A stretch of DNA of 64,000 nucleotides from an uncultured Bacteroidota bacterium (GTDB lineage: Bacteria; Bacteroidota; Bacteroidia; Flavobacteriales; Flavobacteriaceae), in contig CABYEA010000003.1 in the NCBI GenBank assembly GCA_902517895.1, positions 1-64,000 of the forward strand. Reading direction: 5' to 3'. The notes beneath the pieces were generated by a model, which worked only from the letters and a program-made list of their open reading frames with translations, made no database searches and had not been told where the DNA came from. Positions 8,768 through 18,784 of the stretch are shown one piece after another. The position numbers were made by a program, and so were the translations under genes. Position 1 is the first letter of the stretch; every line of letters starts with the position of its first letter.

Positions 8768-10096
8768 TTGAATAATATTATAATACTTGGAGCAGGAGAA
8801 AGTGGATTAGGTAGCGCATTGCTAGCTAAGAGAAAAAAATATGATGTATTTGTTTCTGACTCTTCAGAAATTTCCGGTCAAGTAAAAAATAAACTAGTTG
8901 AATCAGGTATTGATTTTGAGGAAAATTCACATCAAAAAGCCAAGGCTCTAAAACCTGATTTTATAGTAAAAAGCCCAGGTATTTCTGATTCAAGTGATAT
9001 TGTTAAATTTTTTATATCCACTTCTGTTAAAATAATTTCTGAAATTGAATTTGCTTCCCTCCATTGCAATTCGAAGATTATTGGAGTAACAGGAAGTAAC
9101 GGAAAGACAACAACTACAACATTAGCATATAAGTTAATTTCAGAGGGTGGCTATAATTGTACAATTTCAGGAAATATCGGCAACAGTTTTTCAAGTGTCT
9201 GTGAAAATGATACTGATTTTAGCATTGTAGAAGTAAGTAGTTTTCAATTAGATGGAATAGAAAGTTTTAAGCCACACATTGCAATATTAACAGGAATCAC
9301 TCCAGATCATCTTGATCGCTACAAAAATTTTGAAGCGTATGTTGAATCAAAATTTAAAATAATTAAAAATCAATCGGAGAAAGATTATCTAATCTATGAT
9401 TCCGATTGTGAGATAACAGATAGCTATATAAAATCAAACAAAATTAAGTCAAAGTTGCTCCCTTTTTCAATAAAAAAAAAAGTCGATCAAGGAGCTTACT
9501 TTTTCAACAACGAAATAAATATTATAACTGAAAAAAATAAAATTAATATGCCTACAGAAAACTTTTTAGTCAAAGGAAATCACAACATTAAGAATGCAAT
9601 GGCTGCTGCAACGGTTGCAAACTTATTGAAGATCAGAAAAGAGACAATCAGAAAAAGTCTTGAACATTTTCAGGGTGTTGAACATAGGTTAGAAAATGTT
9701 TTAACTATCAACAAGGTCAAGTACATAAACGATTCAAAAGCTACAAATGTAAATGCCACATATTATGCGCTTGAGTCTATGGAAGCCCCAACCGTTTGGA
9801 TTGTTGGAGGTGTTGATAAAGGGAATGATTACTCAGATTTAAAAAAGGTTGTAGGTAAGAGAGTAAAGGCAATTATTTGTCTTGGTTTAAATAATATGAA
9901 AATAATGGACCAATTTGAAAACATGGTTGAGTATATAATTGACACAAAATCAATGGATGAAGCAGTTAGTGCAGCATATAAAATTTCATCAACAGGGGAT
10001 TGCGTCTTACTTTCTCCAGCATGTGCAAGTTTTGATCTATTTGACGATTTTGAGGATAGGGGTAGGCAATTTAAAGCAGCAGTAAGAAAATTATAA
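8768..10096 (+). CDS. murD: UDP-MurNAc-L-Ala:D-Glu ligase MurD
   Basis: A 442-residue Mur ligase that adds D-glutamate to UDP-MurNAc-L-alanine. The N-terminal Rossmann-like part starts IIILGAGESGLG, the ATP loop is GVTGSNGKTTTT, and NDSKATNVNAT plus LSPACASFDLFDDFEDRG are MurD signatures. The start is TTG, directly after the mraY stop codon. The ftsW ATG overlaps the murD stop by one base, suggesting translational coupling. Confidence 0.97.
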   Translation: MNNIIILGAGESGLGSALLAKRKKYDVFVSDSSEISGQVKNKLVESGIDFEENSHQKAKALKPDFIVKSPGISDSSDIVKFFISTSVKIISEIEFASLHCNSKIIGVTGSNGKTTTTTLAYKLISEGGYNCTISGNIGNSFSSVCENDTDFSIVEVSSFQLDGIESFKPHIAILTGITPDHLDRYKNFEAYVESKFKIIKNQSEKDYLIYDSDCEITDSYIKSNKIKSKLLPFSIKKKVDQGAYFFNNEINIITEKNKINMPTENFLVKGNHNIKNAMAAATVANLLKIRKETIRKSLEHFQGVEHRLENVLTINKVKYINDSKATNVNATYYALESMEAPTVWIVGGVDKGNDYSDLKKVVGKRVKAIICLGLNNMKIMDQFENMVEYIIDTKSMDEAVSAAYKISSTGDCVLLSPACASFDLFDDFEDRGRQFKAAVRKL

Positions 10097-11289
10097 TGAA
10101 TAATATTTTTGAAAATATACAAGGAGATAAAACAATGTGGGCAGTTTTAATATTGCTTGCTGGTTTTTCATTCTTGCCTGTATACAGTGCGGCAAGTAAT
10201 CTTGCATATGTTTCAGCATCAGGAAATACTTTTAATTATTTATTTAAGCATTTCATTCACTTATCCCTAGGATTTACCTTCATGTATTTTATTCAAAAGA
10301 TACCATATCATTACTTCAGGGGAATATCAATTCTCATGATTCCTGTAGTAATTGTTTTACTACTATATACCCTTTTCCAACCAACTATCACAGATTCATT
10401 AACTAATACTAACAGATGGATTAAAATACCTTTTGTAGGTTTTACTTTTCAACCATCAACTTTGGCCGGGGTCATTTTAATGATTTATGTTTCAAGGTAT
10501 TTGGCTAAAATTAAAGACATCGAAATTCGTTTTAGTAAGACTATTTTACCGCTTTGGATTCCAACATTATTAATCTTATTATTAATTCTTCCGGCTAACT
10601 TTTCAACTACAGGAATAATATTTTGTATGGTGGTTTTATTATGTTTTGTTGGAGGATATCCAATAAAACATTTACTAGGTATCATTTTTTCTGGAATTTT
10701 AGTTTTATCAATTTTCATTTTAACGATAAAAGCATATCCTGGAATTTTTCCAAATCGAGTTGATACATGGAAAAGCAGGATTGAAAATTTTGTAAATAAG
10801 GAAAACACTACAGAAAACTATCAAATTGAAAAGGCTAAAATAGCAATTGCAACAGGCGGTGTTAGAGGTTTGGGTCCTGGAAAAAGTGTTCAAAAGAATT
10901 TCCTCCCACAATCGTCATCAGATTTTATTTTTGCAATTATTGTTGAGGAGTATGGCTTAATCGGAGGCTTATCACTTTTATTAGCTTACGTCTTATTTCT
11001 TCTAAGAGTGATAATAATTTCAAATAAAGCAGATAGTGTGTTTGGCTCATTGTTAGTAATTGGTCTCGGTATTCCGATAGTTTTTCAAGCACTGATTAAC
11101 ATTGGCGTTTCGGTTGAGTTGTTTCCCATTACTGGTCAGCCACTTCCTTTGATTAGTAGTGGTGGAACATCAATATGGATGACTTGTATCTCAATAGGAA
11201 TAATACAAAGTGTTAAAAACGGATCTAATCAAAAAATTATCAATTCTGATGAGGATAACCCATTAGAAATATTAAAAGAAACGATTTAA
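10096..11289 (+). CDS. ftsW: Septal peptidoglycan polymerase FtsW
   Basis: A 397-residue SEDS-family membrane glycosyltransferase that polymerises lipid II at the septum with FtsI. About ten membrane helices are visible. The TNRWIKIPFVGFTFQPSTLA segment and the C-terminal FPITGQPLPLISSGGTS are SEDS landmarks. The first ATG gives a short hydrophilic N-terminus typical of flavobacterial FtsW. It sits between murD and murG as in most dcw clusters. Confidence 0.96.
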   Translation: MNNIFENIQGDKTMWAVLILLAGFSFLPVYSAASNLAYVSASGNTFNYLFKHFIHLSLGFTFMYFIQKIPYHYFRGISILMIPVVIVLLLYTLFQPTITDSLTNTNRWIKIPFVGFTFQPSTLAGVILMIYVSRYLAKIKDIEIRFSKTILPLWIPTLLILLLILPANFSTTGIIFCMVVLLCFVGGYPIKHLLGIIFSGILVLSIFILTIKAYPGIFPNRVDTWKSRIENFVNKENTTENYQIEKAKIAIATGGVRGLGPGKSVQKNFLPQSSSDFIFAIIVEEYGLIGGLSLLLAYVLFLLRVIIISNKADSVFGSLLVIGLGIPIVFQALINIGVSVELFPITGQPLPLISSGGTSIWMTCISIGIIQSVKNGSNQKIINSDEDNPLEILKETI

Positions 11290-12378
11290 ATGGAAACAAA
11301 GAGAATAATATTATCAGGCGGAGGAACAGGGGGGCATATTTACCCTGCTATTTCTATTGCCAATGAAATATTATTAATGGATAAGAATACGGAAATTTTA
11401 TTTGTTGGAGCAAAAAATAAAATGGAAATGAATATAGTACCAAAGTATGGATTTAGCATATTAGGATTATGGATTTCGGGAATCAACAGAAATAATTTTT
11501 TAAAGAATATTTTAGTTCCCGTTAAATTAGTCATAAGTTTTTTTCAATCATTACTGATAATTAAAAGGTTTAGTCCAAATGTTGTTATTGGTACTGGAGG
11601 TTATGCAAGTGGCCCAATATTATATGTAGCAAATCTTTTAAAAATTCCCACCCTAATTCAAGAACAAAATTCTTATCCCGGAATAACAAATAAATTATTA
11701 TCAAAGAAAGTTAACACTGTATGTGTAGCATATAATTATTTGGAGAAATATTTTCCAAAAGATAAAATTAAATTAACAGGTAACCCCGTAAGATCAAGTA
11801 TCGCTGAAAATTCTTATTCTTTTGAAAAGGGAATGGAATACTTTGGTTTGGATCCCAATAAAAAAACTATGCTTGTAATGGGAGGCAGTTTGGGCTCAAG
11901 AGAGATTAATAAAGCTATTTACACAATTCAAGATTATCTGAAATACATTAATCTTCAAGTGATATGGCAATGTGGTAAGTTATATTTCGAGGAATACAAA
12001 CAAAAAAACATTCATAGTGAAATCAGATTATATGATTATTTAGATAAAATCGATTTAGCTTATTCTGTTTCTGATTTTATTATTTCTAGGGCAGGAGCAA
12101 GTTCAGTTTCAGAATTATCTATTGTTGGAAAACCCGTAATATTTATACCATCACCAAATGTTGCAGAGGATCATCAACTAAAAAATGCTAAAGCAATAGT
12201 TGAAAACGAGGCAGCTTTGTTGGTTGAGGAAAAAAATATTGATGATTTAAAAAAGACAATTTCAGAATTAAACTCATCATCTGACTTGAGAAATAAATTA
12301 TCAAAGAATATCAAAAAATCTGCATTTAAAAATGCAACAAAAGATATAGTTGATGAAATTAAAATACTAATGAATTAA
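11290..12378 (+). CDS. murG: Lipid II synthase MurG
   Basis: A 362-residue GT28 glycosyltransferase that adds GlcNAc to lipid I at the inner face of the membrane. The N-terminal loop LSGGGTGGHIYPA is diagnostic, GTGGYASGP and QEQNSYPGITNK follow, and the UDP-GlcNAc-binding SRAGASSVSELSIVGKP lies in the C-terminal half. It begins immediately after the ftsW stop and overlaps murC by one base (taATGg). Confidence 0.97.
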   Translation: METKRIILSGGGTGGHIYPAISIANEILLMDKNTEILFVGAKNKMEMNIVPKYGFSILGLWISGINRNNFLKNILVPVKLVISFFQSLLIIKRFSPNVVIGTGGYASGPILYVANLLKIPTLIQEQNSYPGITNKLLSKKVNTVCVAYNYLEKYFPKDKIKLTGNPVRSSIAENSYSFEKGMEYFGLDPNKKTMLVMGGSLGSREINKAIYTIQDYLKYINLQVIWQCGKLYFEEYKQKNIHSEIRLYDYLDKIDLAYSVSDFIISRAGASSVSELSIVGKPVIFIPSPNVAEDHQLKNAKAIVENEAALLVEEKNIDDLKKTISELNSSSDLRNKLSKNIKKSAFKNATKDIVDEIKILMN

Positions 12379-13730
12379 TGGATTTAAGTTCAATAAATAA
12401 AGTATTTTTTATTGGTATAGGAGGTATAGGTATGAGTGCATTGGCGAACTATTTCCTTCAAAAAAATATACAGGTCTATGGTTATGATAGAGAAGCTTCT
12501 TTAATAACAGAAAACTTAACAAATTTAGGCTCTAACATTATATATACTTTTAATGATTTCAATGTAAATGAATTTAAGAGTGATAAAGATAATACATTAG
12601 TCATTTATACTCCTGCAATTTCAAAAGAACATCAGTTACTTATAAAATTTAAAGAAAACGAATTTAATGTTTTTAAAAGAGCAGAAGTTTTACAAAAAAT
12701 TTCAGAGAATAGTAAATGTATAGCTGTTGCAGGTACACATGGAAAAACGACAACGTCATCTATATTGGCGCATATATTAAAAGTTTCTGACTTAAAATTC
12801 AGTGCTTTTGTGGGTGGAATTATGGTTAATTATAATTCTAATTTTCTGTACAATGGTGAAGACTATATACTAGTGGAAGCAGATGAGTTTGATAGATCAT
12901 TTTTAAAGCTAAATCCAAATTATGCATGTATTACATCTTTAGATTCTGATCATTTAGACATTTATGAAGATTCAAATTCACTGATTGAAGCATTTGAACA
13001 ATTCAAAAACAACATAGTAGATGATGGTTTTTTAATTTCACATGAAGATGTAAAAATCAACTCTAAAAAATATGGAATAATTGAATCCTCTGATTACTTA
13101 GCTAAAAATATTACTAATAATAAAAATTTCTCCCAGTTTGACCTCTGTTTTGATGGTGGTATTATAGAAAATTTAAAATTAAACTTACAAGGCTTACATA
13201 ATGTAATGAATTCGGTTGCCGCGGTTTCTATCGCAATTGAGCTCGGTATTTCAGATAAAAAAATCCTAGAGGCTTTAAGTTCTTTTAAAGGTATTGAAAG
13301 AAGATTTTCTTATAAAATTGACAATGAAACCATGGTTCTTATCGATGATTATGCTCACCATCCTGAAGAAATAAAGCAGGTTTATAATACTTTAAAATTA
13401 ATTTATCCGAATGATAATTTATTAGTTGTATTCCAGCCTCATTTATATTCTAGAACCAGAGATATGTTAGACGAATTTGCTGAGGAGCTTTCAAAGTTTG
13501 ATGCTGTGATTCTACTAGAAATATATGCTGCAAGGGAGAATCCAATCGAAGGAATTAGTTCAGGTGTTTTGCTTAAAAGAATTAAATCAAAATATAAATT
13601 TTTATCTGAAAAATCTGGATTATCTAGCCTAATAAAAGATATCGGTTTTAAAGTAAATATAACATTAGGTGCTGGAGATATAGCAAATGAAGTTGAACAA
13701 ATAAAAAATGAATTAGAATATGCGATTTAA
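12378..13730 (+). CDS. murC: UDP-MurNAc:L-Ala ligase MurC
   Basis: A 450-residue Mur ligase that starts the stem peptide by adding L-alanine. The N-terminal FFIGIGGIGMSALA, the ATP loop AVAGTHGKTTTS, EADEFDRSFL and IDDYAHHPEEI are MurC hallmarks. It overlaps murG by 1 base and ftsQ by 11. No ddl or murB lies between murC and ftsQ, unlike in E. coli. Confidence 0.97.
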   Translation: MDLSSINKVFFIGIGGIGMSALANYFLQKNIQVYGYDREASLITENLTNLGSNIIYTFNDFNVNEFKSDKDNTLVIYTPAISKEHQLLIKFKENEFNVFKRAEVLQKISENSKCIAVAGTHGKTTTSSILAHILKVSDLKFSAFVGGIMVNYNSNFLYNGEDYILVEADEFDRSFLKLNPNYACITSLDSDHLDIYEDSNSLIEAFEQFKNNIVDDGFLISHEDVKINSKKYGIIESSDYLAKNITNNKNFSQFDLCFDGGIIENLKLNLQGLHNVMNSVAAVSIAIELGISDKKILEALSSFKGIERRFSYKIDNETMVLIDDYAHHPEEIKQVYNTLKLIYPNDNLLVVFQPHLYSRTRDMLDEFAEELSKFDAVILLEIYAARENPIEGISSGVLLKRIKSKYKFLSEKSGLSSLIKDIGFKVNITLGAGDIANEVEQIKNELEYAI

Positions 13731-14430
13731 TTGGGGTAAAATATTTTTGGTGCTTAGTTTAATTTTTTCAATAGGTGTTTTTTATGCTTCCAATATGAAA
13801 AACAACAGTAGAATTATTAATAAAATTCATGTGAAAATTATACCAAACTCGTCATATTTTATCTCAGCAGATTCTATTCAAAATAGTATAAATAAACACA
13901 TTCTAACATCCAAAGATTCTATTTCATTATCCACAATTGAACAGGAAATTGATAAAAATACTTATATAGAAAAGTCTCAGGTTTATATGAAGATTGGACA
14001 AGAGTTAAATGTAGATATAAAGCAAAAAGAGCCTATTGCAAGAGTAATTACATCTGACAGTATTTTCTATTTAGATAAAAATTCAAATTTTATGAGTCTA
14101 TCAAAATTAAAATCGTCAAATGTTCCTGTAGTTTTTGGATTTAATGAAAAATCTGATTTAAAATATTTAACAGAGATTTCATTAATTATAAAAAAGGACG
14201 AGTTTTTAAATAAAAGCATATCTCAGATTTTCATCAAAGATGATCAGAAAATTGATTTGAAAATAAGAGGAAATAATACAATAATTGAATTTGGCAATAA
14301 CAATAGGTTCAAAAATAAAGTTCAAAATTTAAAAGCATTTTATAATAGATCTATTTCAAAAAATGAAATTGACAAATACAAAAAAATAAATCTACGATTT
14401 GAAAATCAGGTTGTGGTGGTAAAAAAATAA
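13720..14430 (+). CDS. ftsQ: Cell division protein FtsQ
   Basis: A 236-residue bitopic protein with a membrane helix at about residues 6-24 and a periplasmic domain. The first part (KIIPNSSYFISADSIQNSI) fits a POTRA-like domain, followed by a beta-rich FtsQ domain with the KQKEPIARVI strand. It links FtsL/DivIC to the divisome. The call rests on topology, length and place between murC and ftsA; primary sequence is poorly conserved. A 5-base gap leads to ftsA. Confidence 0.9.
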   Translation: MRFNWGKIFLVLSLIFSIGVFYASNMKNNSRIINKIHVKIIPNSSYFISADSIQNSINKHILTSKDSISLSTIEQEIDKNTYIEKSQVYMKIGQELNVDIKQKEPIARVITSDSIFYLDKNSNFMSLSKLKSSNVPVVFGFNEKSDLKYLTEISLIIKKDEFLNKSISQIFIKDDQKIDLKIRGNNTIIEFGNNNRFKNKVQNLKAFYNRSISKNEIDKYKKINLRFENQVVVVKK

Positions 14431-14435
14431 AGCTT

Positions 14436-15782
14436 ATGAAAGAAAATACGATTTCAATTGGATTAGATATAGGAACAACAAAGATAGTTGCTATGATTGG
14501 GCAAACGAATGAATATAATAAAATGAAAATTTTAGGAGTTGGAAAATCAATCAGCTTGGGGGTTCATCGAGGTGTTGTTAATAATATTACTCAAACAATT
14601 CAATCCATTCAACAAGCTGTATCTGAAGCTGAGGGACTTTCGGGAATTAAAGTAGACGGTGTAACAGTTGGAATTGCTGGACAGCATATAAGGAGCTTAC
14701 AGCATAGTGACTATATCACTAGAGAAAATTCAGAACAGGTAATCGATGAAAATGATATAGAAAAATTAATTAATCAAGTACATAAACTAGTAATGCTTCC
14801 CGGAGAGGAAATTATTCATGTTTTACCACAAGAATTTAAGGTTGATGGTCAAGCTGAAATCAAAGAGCCAATTGGAATGTATGGGGGTAGATTGGAGGCT
14901 AACTTTCATGTTGTTGTTGGTCAAGTTTCGTCCATTAGAAATATCGGAAGATGCATAAAAAGTGCTGGTTTGGATTTAGACGGAATTACCCTTGAACCTT
15001 TAGCATCAGCTAATGCGGTTTTAAGTCATGAGGAAAAAGAAGCTGGAGTTGCTTTAATCGATATAGGTGGGGGTACTACCGATTTAGCAATATTCAAAGA
15101 CGGAATTATAAGACATACTGCAGTTATTCCATTTGGTGGAAATGTTGTTACAGAGGATATAAAAGGGGGTTGCTCAATTATTGAAAAGCAAGCGGAATTA
15201 TTGAAGGTAAAATTTGGCTCTGCATGGCCGGGAGAAAATAAAGAGAATGAAATAGTTTCTATTCCCGGATTGAGAGGCAGAGACCCTAAAGAAATTTCCC
15301 TTAAAAATCTCTCCAAAATTATTAATGCAAGAACTGTAGAAATTATTGAGCAAGTCTATTTGGAGATAAAGAATTATGGACATGAAGAGCAAAAGAAAAA
15401 ATTGATTGCTGGAATCGTACTAACTGGCGGAGGAAGTCAATTAAAACATCTTAAACAATTAGTTGAATTCGTAACAGGTATGGATACCAGAGTTGGTTAT
15501 CCAAATGAACATTTAGCTGGTGATACAGATAAAAATGTAACTAGTCCACTATATGCTACAGCCGTAGGGTTGGTGATGGACGGTCTTTCAAAAATTGAAA
15601 AAAATAACATCGAAAATCTCGAATCAGAAAACTCAACTCAAGAAGATAGTTTGACTGAAACTGACGATGAGGATAATTCAAAAGAAAAAGAACAAAAACC
15701 CGAAAAAACAAAAATTAAAAGAGAGTCTTTTTTAGAAAAACTAACCAAGAATCTTCAAGATTTTTTAGATAACGCTGAATAA
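14436..15782 (+). CDS. ftsA: Cell division actin-like protein FtsA
   Basis: A 448-residue actin/Hsp70-fold ATPase that tethers FtsZ to the membrane. The phosphate-1 loop GLDIGTTKIVAMIG is at the N-terminus, the second phosphate loop is ALIDIGGGTTDLAIF, and the adenosine motif is GIVLTGGGSQLKHL. The last 70 residues form a charged, Glu/Lys-rich linker ending in a helix with FLEKLTKNLQDFLDN, which fits the membrane-targeting amphipathic helix. ftsZ follows after 18 bases. Confidence 0.96.
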   Translation: MKENTISIGLDIGTTKIVAMIGQTNEYNKMKILGVGKSISLGVHRGVVNNITQTIQSIQQAVSEAEGLSGIKVDGVTVGIAGQHIRSLQHSDYITRENSEQVIDENDIEKLINQVHKLVMLPGEEIIHVLPQEFKVDGQAEIKEPIGMYGGRLEANFHVVVGQVSSIRNIGRCIKSAGLDLDGITLEPLASANAVLSHEEKEAGVALIDIGGGTTDLAIFKDGIIRHTAVIPFGGNVVTEDIKGGCSIIEKQAELLKVKFGSAWPGENKENEIVSIPGLRGRDPKEISLKNLSKIINARTVEIIEQVYLEIKNYGHEEQKKKLIAGIVLTGGGSQLKHLKQLVEFVTGMDTRVGYPNEHLAGDTDKNVTSPLYATAVGLVMDGLSKIEKNNIENLESENSTQEDSLTETDDEDNSKEKEQKPEKTKIKRESFLEKLTKNLQDFLDNAE

Positions 15783-15800
15783 TAATATAAATAATGTACC

Positions 15801-17717
15801 ATGGATGAAAATTTAGATTTAGGAATTAGCTTTGATTTACCAAAAAATCAATCAAATGTAATTAAAGCTATTGGTGTTGGTGGAGGAGGTAGTAATGCTA
15901 TCAACCACATGTACCGACAAGGAATTAAAGGAGTTGATTTTGTTATTTGTAACACAGATGCTCAAGCACTAAATAATAGTGGCGTTCCAAATAAAATACA
16001 ATTGGGCGTTAATTTAACCGAAGGTTTAGGAGCTGGAGCAAATCCTGAAATTGGTGAAAAGGCTGCCCTAGAAAGTGCAGAGGATATAATGGCTATGCTT
16101 AATGTCAATACAAAAATGATATTTATCACTGCTGGAATGGGTGGAGGAACAGGGACTGGTGCTGCTCCCATAATTGCCCAGATGGCTAGAGAAATGAACA
16201 TATTGACTGTGGGAATTGTTACCACTCCATTTAGTTTTGAGGGAAAATTGAGGAATGATCAAGCTCAAGCAGGAATAGAAAAATTAAGAAATCATGTTGA
16301 TTCATTAATTATCATAAATAATAATAAGCTGAGAGAAGTATATGGTAATTTAGGTTTTAAGGCTGGCTTTTCAAAAGCTGATGAAGTATTATCAACTGCA
16401 TCTAAGGGGATTGCCGAAGTTATCACACATCATTACACGCAGAATATTGATTTGAAAGACGCAAAAACAGTGCTAAGTAATAGTGGCACGGCTATTATGG
16501 GCGCTGCTTCATCTTCTGGCAGTAATCGTGCTAATGATGCAATAACAAAGGCACTAGATTCACCGCTTTTAAATGATAACCGTATTACTGGTGCAAAAAA
16601 TGTGCTATTGTTAATTGTTTCTGGAAATGAGGAAATAACCATTGATGAAATTGGCGAAATAAATGATTATATACAAGAGCAAGCGGGTTATGGTGCTAAT
16701 ATTATTATGGGTGTTGGTGAAGATCCTGAGTTATTTGATTCAATTTCAGTCACAGTCATAGCCACCGGATTTAATGTAGATCAACAAAATGAAATTTCAA
16801 ACACTGAACCAGAAAAAATAGTTCATGAGTTAGAGGGAGATAATTTATTTTCTCAGGTTTCTGAAATTAACGAATCAAAATCGAATAGTAATCAAGATGT
16901 TGAAATTGAAAATAGCGATAAGATTATTCACGTTTTAGTGGAAGAAGATGAAATTGAGAATCAAAATGAAATTAGTTTAGATGAGGAATTTGAAAATAAA
17001 CTTGATTTTGAAAGTAAAGAATATTCAGAAGAAAAAATAGTTCATATCCTTGATGAGGTAGAAGAAGTTGAGGAAGATATTGACTTCGATATTGAGGATG
17101 AAATATCTGCATTAAATACATCAGAAACCAATCAAATTGATATCGATTCATTAAAGATTGAATCTGAAGAAGAAATTGAGAAATTTGATAATGAATATGA
17201 CAACGAATCTTCATCAATTGAATGGTCATTATTTGATGAAAAAGAAAAAAATAATATTTCCATAGATGAACAACCAGAAATTGACGACGATATAAATCAA
17301 ATTTATAATGAAGAAGAAAAGTTTCATAATGAAAATGAAGAAAATCATTTAGTTGAATCTGTAATTGAAATAGAAAGTAAAATGAATTCATCTGAAATAG
17401 ATACAACTACCATTGAAGCTATTCATGAATCTCAGAATAATAGCTCACATGATCCTTTTAATTCTTCGGTTTCAGATTTCCAAAAACAAAGGTCTGAAGA
17501 AAGAAGGTTGCGTATGAAAGAATTTAATTATAAGTTTAATAAATCAAAAGTTGATGACATTGAAAAAGAGCCAGCCTTCAGACGTATGGGAATTGAATTA
17601 GAGGATAAAAATTATTCTGAGGATAATGAAATTTCTAGATCATCACTTACATTAGATGAAAATGATGACATTAAGATTAGAAAAAATAATTCATTTCTAC
17701 ATGACAACGTAGATTAA
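15801..17717 (+). CDS. ftsZ: Cell division tubulin-like GTPase FtsZ with long acidic C-terminal linker
   Basis: A 638-residue FtsZ, nearly twice the E. coli length. The GTPase core (about 1-325) carries GVGGGGSNAINHM, the tubulin signature GGGTGTGAAP and the T7 loop. The remaining roughly 300 residues are a very acidic, low-complexity linker. Within it a short [ED]KI[VI]HxL motif recurs at residues about 338, 373 and 411. A conserved C-terminal patch (RRMGIELED, then IKIRKNNSFLHDN) probably binds FtsA. Long linkers are known in Bacteroidota FtsZ. It is the last gene of the dcw cluster. Confidence 0.97.
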   Translation: MDENLDLGISFDLPKNQSNVIKAIGVGGGGSNAINHMYRQGIKGVDFVICNTDAQALNNSGVPNKIQLGVNLTEGLGAGANPEIGEKAALESAEDIMAMLNVNTKMIFITAGMGGGTGTGAAPIIAQMAREMNILTVGIVTTPFSFEGKLRNDQAQAGIEKLRNHVDSLIIINNNKLREVYGNLGFKAGFSKADEVLSTASKGIAEVITHHYTQNIDLKDAKTVLSNSGTAIMGAASSSGSNRANDAITKALDSPLLNDNRITGAKNVLLLIVSGNEEITIDEIGEINDYIQEQAGYGANIIMGVGEDPELFDSISVTVIATGFNVDQQNEISNTEPEKIVHELEGDNLFSQVSEINESKSNSNQDVEIENSDKIIHVLVEEDEIENQNEISLDEEFENKLDFESKEYSEEKIVHILDEVEEVEEDIDFDIEDEISALNTSETNQIDIDSLKIESEEEIEKFDNEYDNESSSIEWSLFDEKEKNNISIDEQPEIDDDINQIYNEEEKFHNENEENHLVESVIEIESKMNSSEIDTTTIEAIHESQNNSSHDPFNSSVSDFQKQRSEERRLRMKEFNYKFNKSKVDDIEKEPAFRRMGIELEDKNYSEDNEISRSSLTLDENDDIKIRKNNSFLHDNVD

Positions 17718-17749
17718 TATAAGTCAAGAATCAAGATTGAATTATTTTT

Positions 17750-18754
17750 ATGAATAAAAGAAAGATTTTAGTTACTGGGGGTGCTGGATATATAGGCTCA
17801 CATACTTTAGTAGAGTTATATAACTCTGGCTTTAATCCAGTTGTAGTTGATAATTTGTCAAACAGCTTACATAATAATATTACAGGGGCTGAGCAAATAA
17901 TTAAAAGTAAGATAGATTTTTATAAAGTTGATTGCACAGATTTTGAGCAAATGAATAAGGTTTTTAAGGAGCAAAAAAATATTGATGCAGTAATACATTT
18001 TGCTGCCTTTAAATCTGTTGAGGAATCTGTGAGACAACCAGATAAATATTTCTCTAATAACATTGGATCAATGGAAACATTGATAAATTTAATGAATAGT
18101 CATAATGTTAATAATATTATTTTTTCTTCTTCTTGTACCGTGTATGGAACCCCTGAATTTTTACCAGTAAATGAGCTGGTGCCTTTTGGAAAAGCGGAAT
18201 CTCCCTACGGAGAAACAAAACAATTATGTGAAAAATTAATTGAAAAGTCTGCAATTAATAGTATTTCATTGAGGTATTTCAACCCAGTTGGCTCTCATCC
18301 TTCTGCTTTGATTGGTGATTGCTCAGCTGATAAACCAAACAATCTAGTCCCCATTATTTGTGAGGTAGCTAGTGGTAAAAGGAAGTCAATGCAAATATTT
18401 GGTAACAATTATAAAACTCCTGATGGTACTTGTATAAGAGATTATATCCACGTAGTTGACTTAGCAAAGGCACATGTAATGGCTGTAAATCATGTTTTGA
18501 ATAATACTAAAATAAAAACTGCTTATAATTTAGGCGTTGGAAAAGGTGTAAGTGTTCTCGAGGTTATTGACTCATTTCAAAAAGTTAATAATTTAGAAAT
18601 TTCATATGAATTAGGTCCAAGAAGAGCTGGTGATATTGAAAAAATTTATTCAGATAACACTAAAATTAATGACGAATTAGGTTGGTTTCCAGTTATGAGT
18701 TTTGAGTCAGCGCTAGAAACCGCTTGGAATTGGGAAAAATTAAAAAATTTGTAA
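17750..18754 (+). CDS. galE: UDP-glucose 4-epimerase
   Basis: A 334-residue extended short-chain dehydrogenase that interconverts UDP-glucose and UDP-galactose using bound NAD. The Rossmann motif is TGGAGYIGSH, the catalytic Ser region is FSSSCTVYG, the YGETK motif supplies the Tyr and Lys, and RYFNPVGSHPS and the C-terminal RRAGDIEKIYSD are GalE features. It starts 32 bases after ftsZ on the same strand and could be read from the same transcript. A role in feeding UDP-Gal to the later glycan locus is possible. Confidence 0.93.
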   Translation: MNKRKILVTGGAGYIGSHTLVELYNSGFNPVVVDNLSNSLHNNITGAEQIIKSKIDFYKVDCTDFEQMNKVFKEQKNIDAVIHFAAFKSVEESVRQPDKYFSNNIGSMETLINLMNSHNVNNIIFSSSCTVYGTPEFLPVNELVPFGKAESPYGETKQLCEKLIEKSAINSISLRYFNPVGSHPSALIGDCSADKPNNLVPIICEVASGKRKSMQIFGNNYKTPDGTCIRDYIHVVDLAKAHVMAVNHVLNNTKIKTAYNLGVGKGVSVLEVIDSFQKVNNLEISYELGPRRAGDIEKIYSDNTKINDELGWFPVMSFESALETAWNWEKLKNL

Positions 18755-18784
18755 ACAGTATAATTAAAATTTAAACATGTCAAT

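Noticed and set aside
16972-17406. 144-residue open frame on the minus strand opposite the FtsZ linker
   Set aside because: It is the complement of a Glu/Asp-rich low-complexity stretch; the peptide is Phe/Leu/Gln-biased and has no domain.
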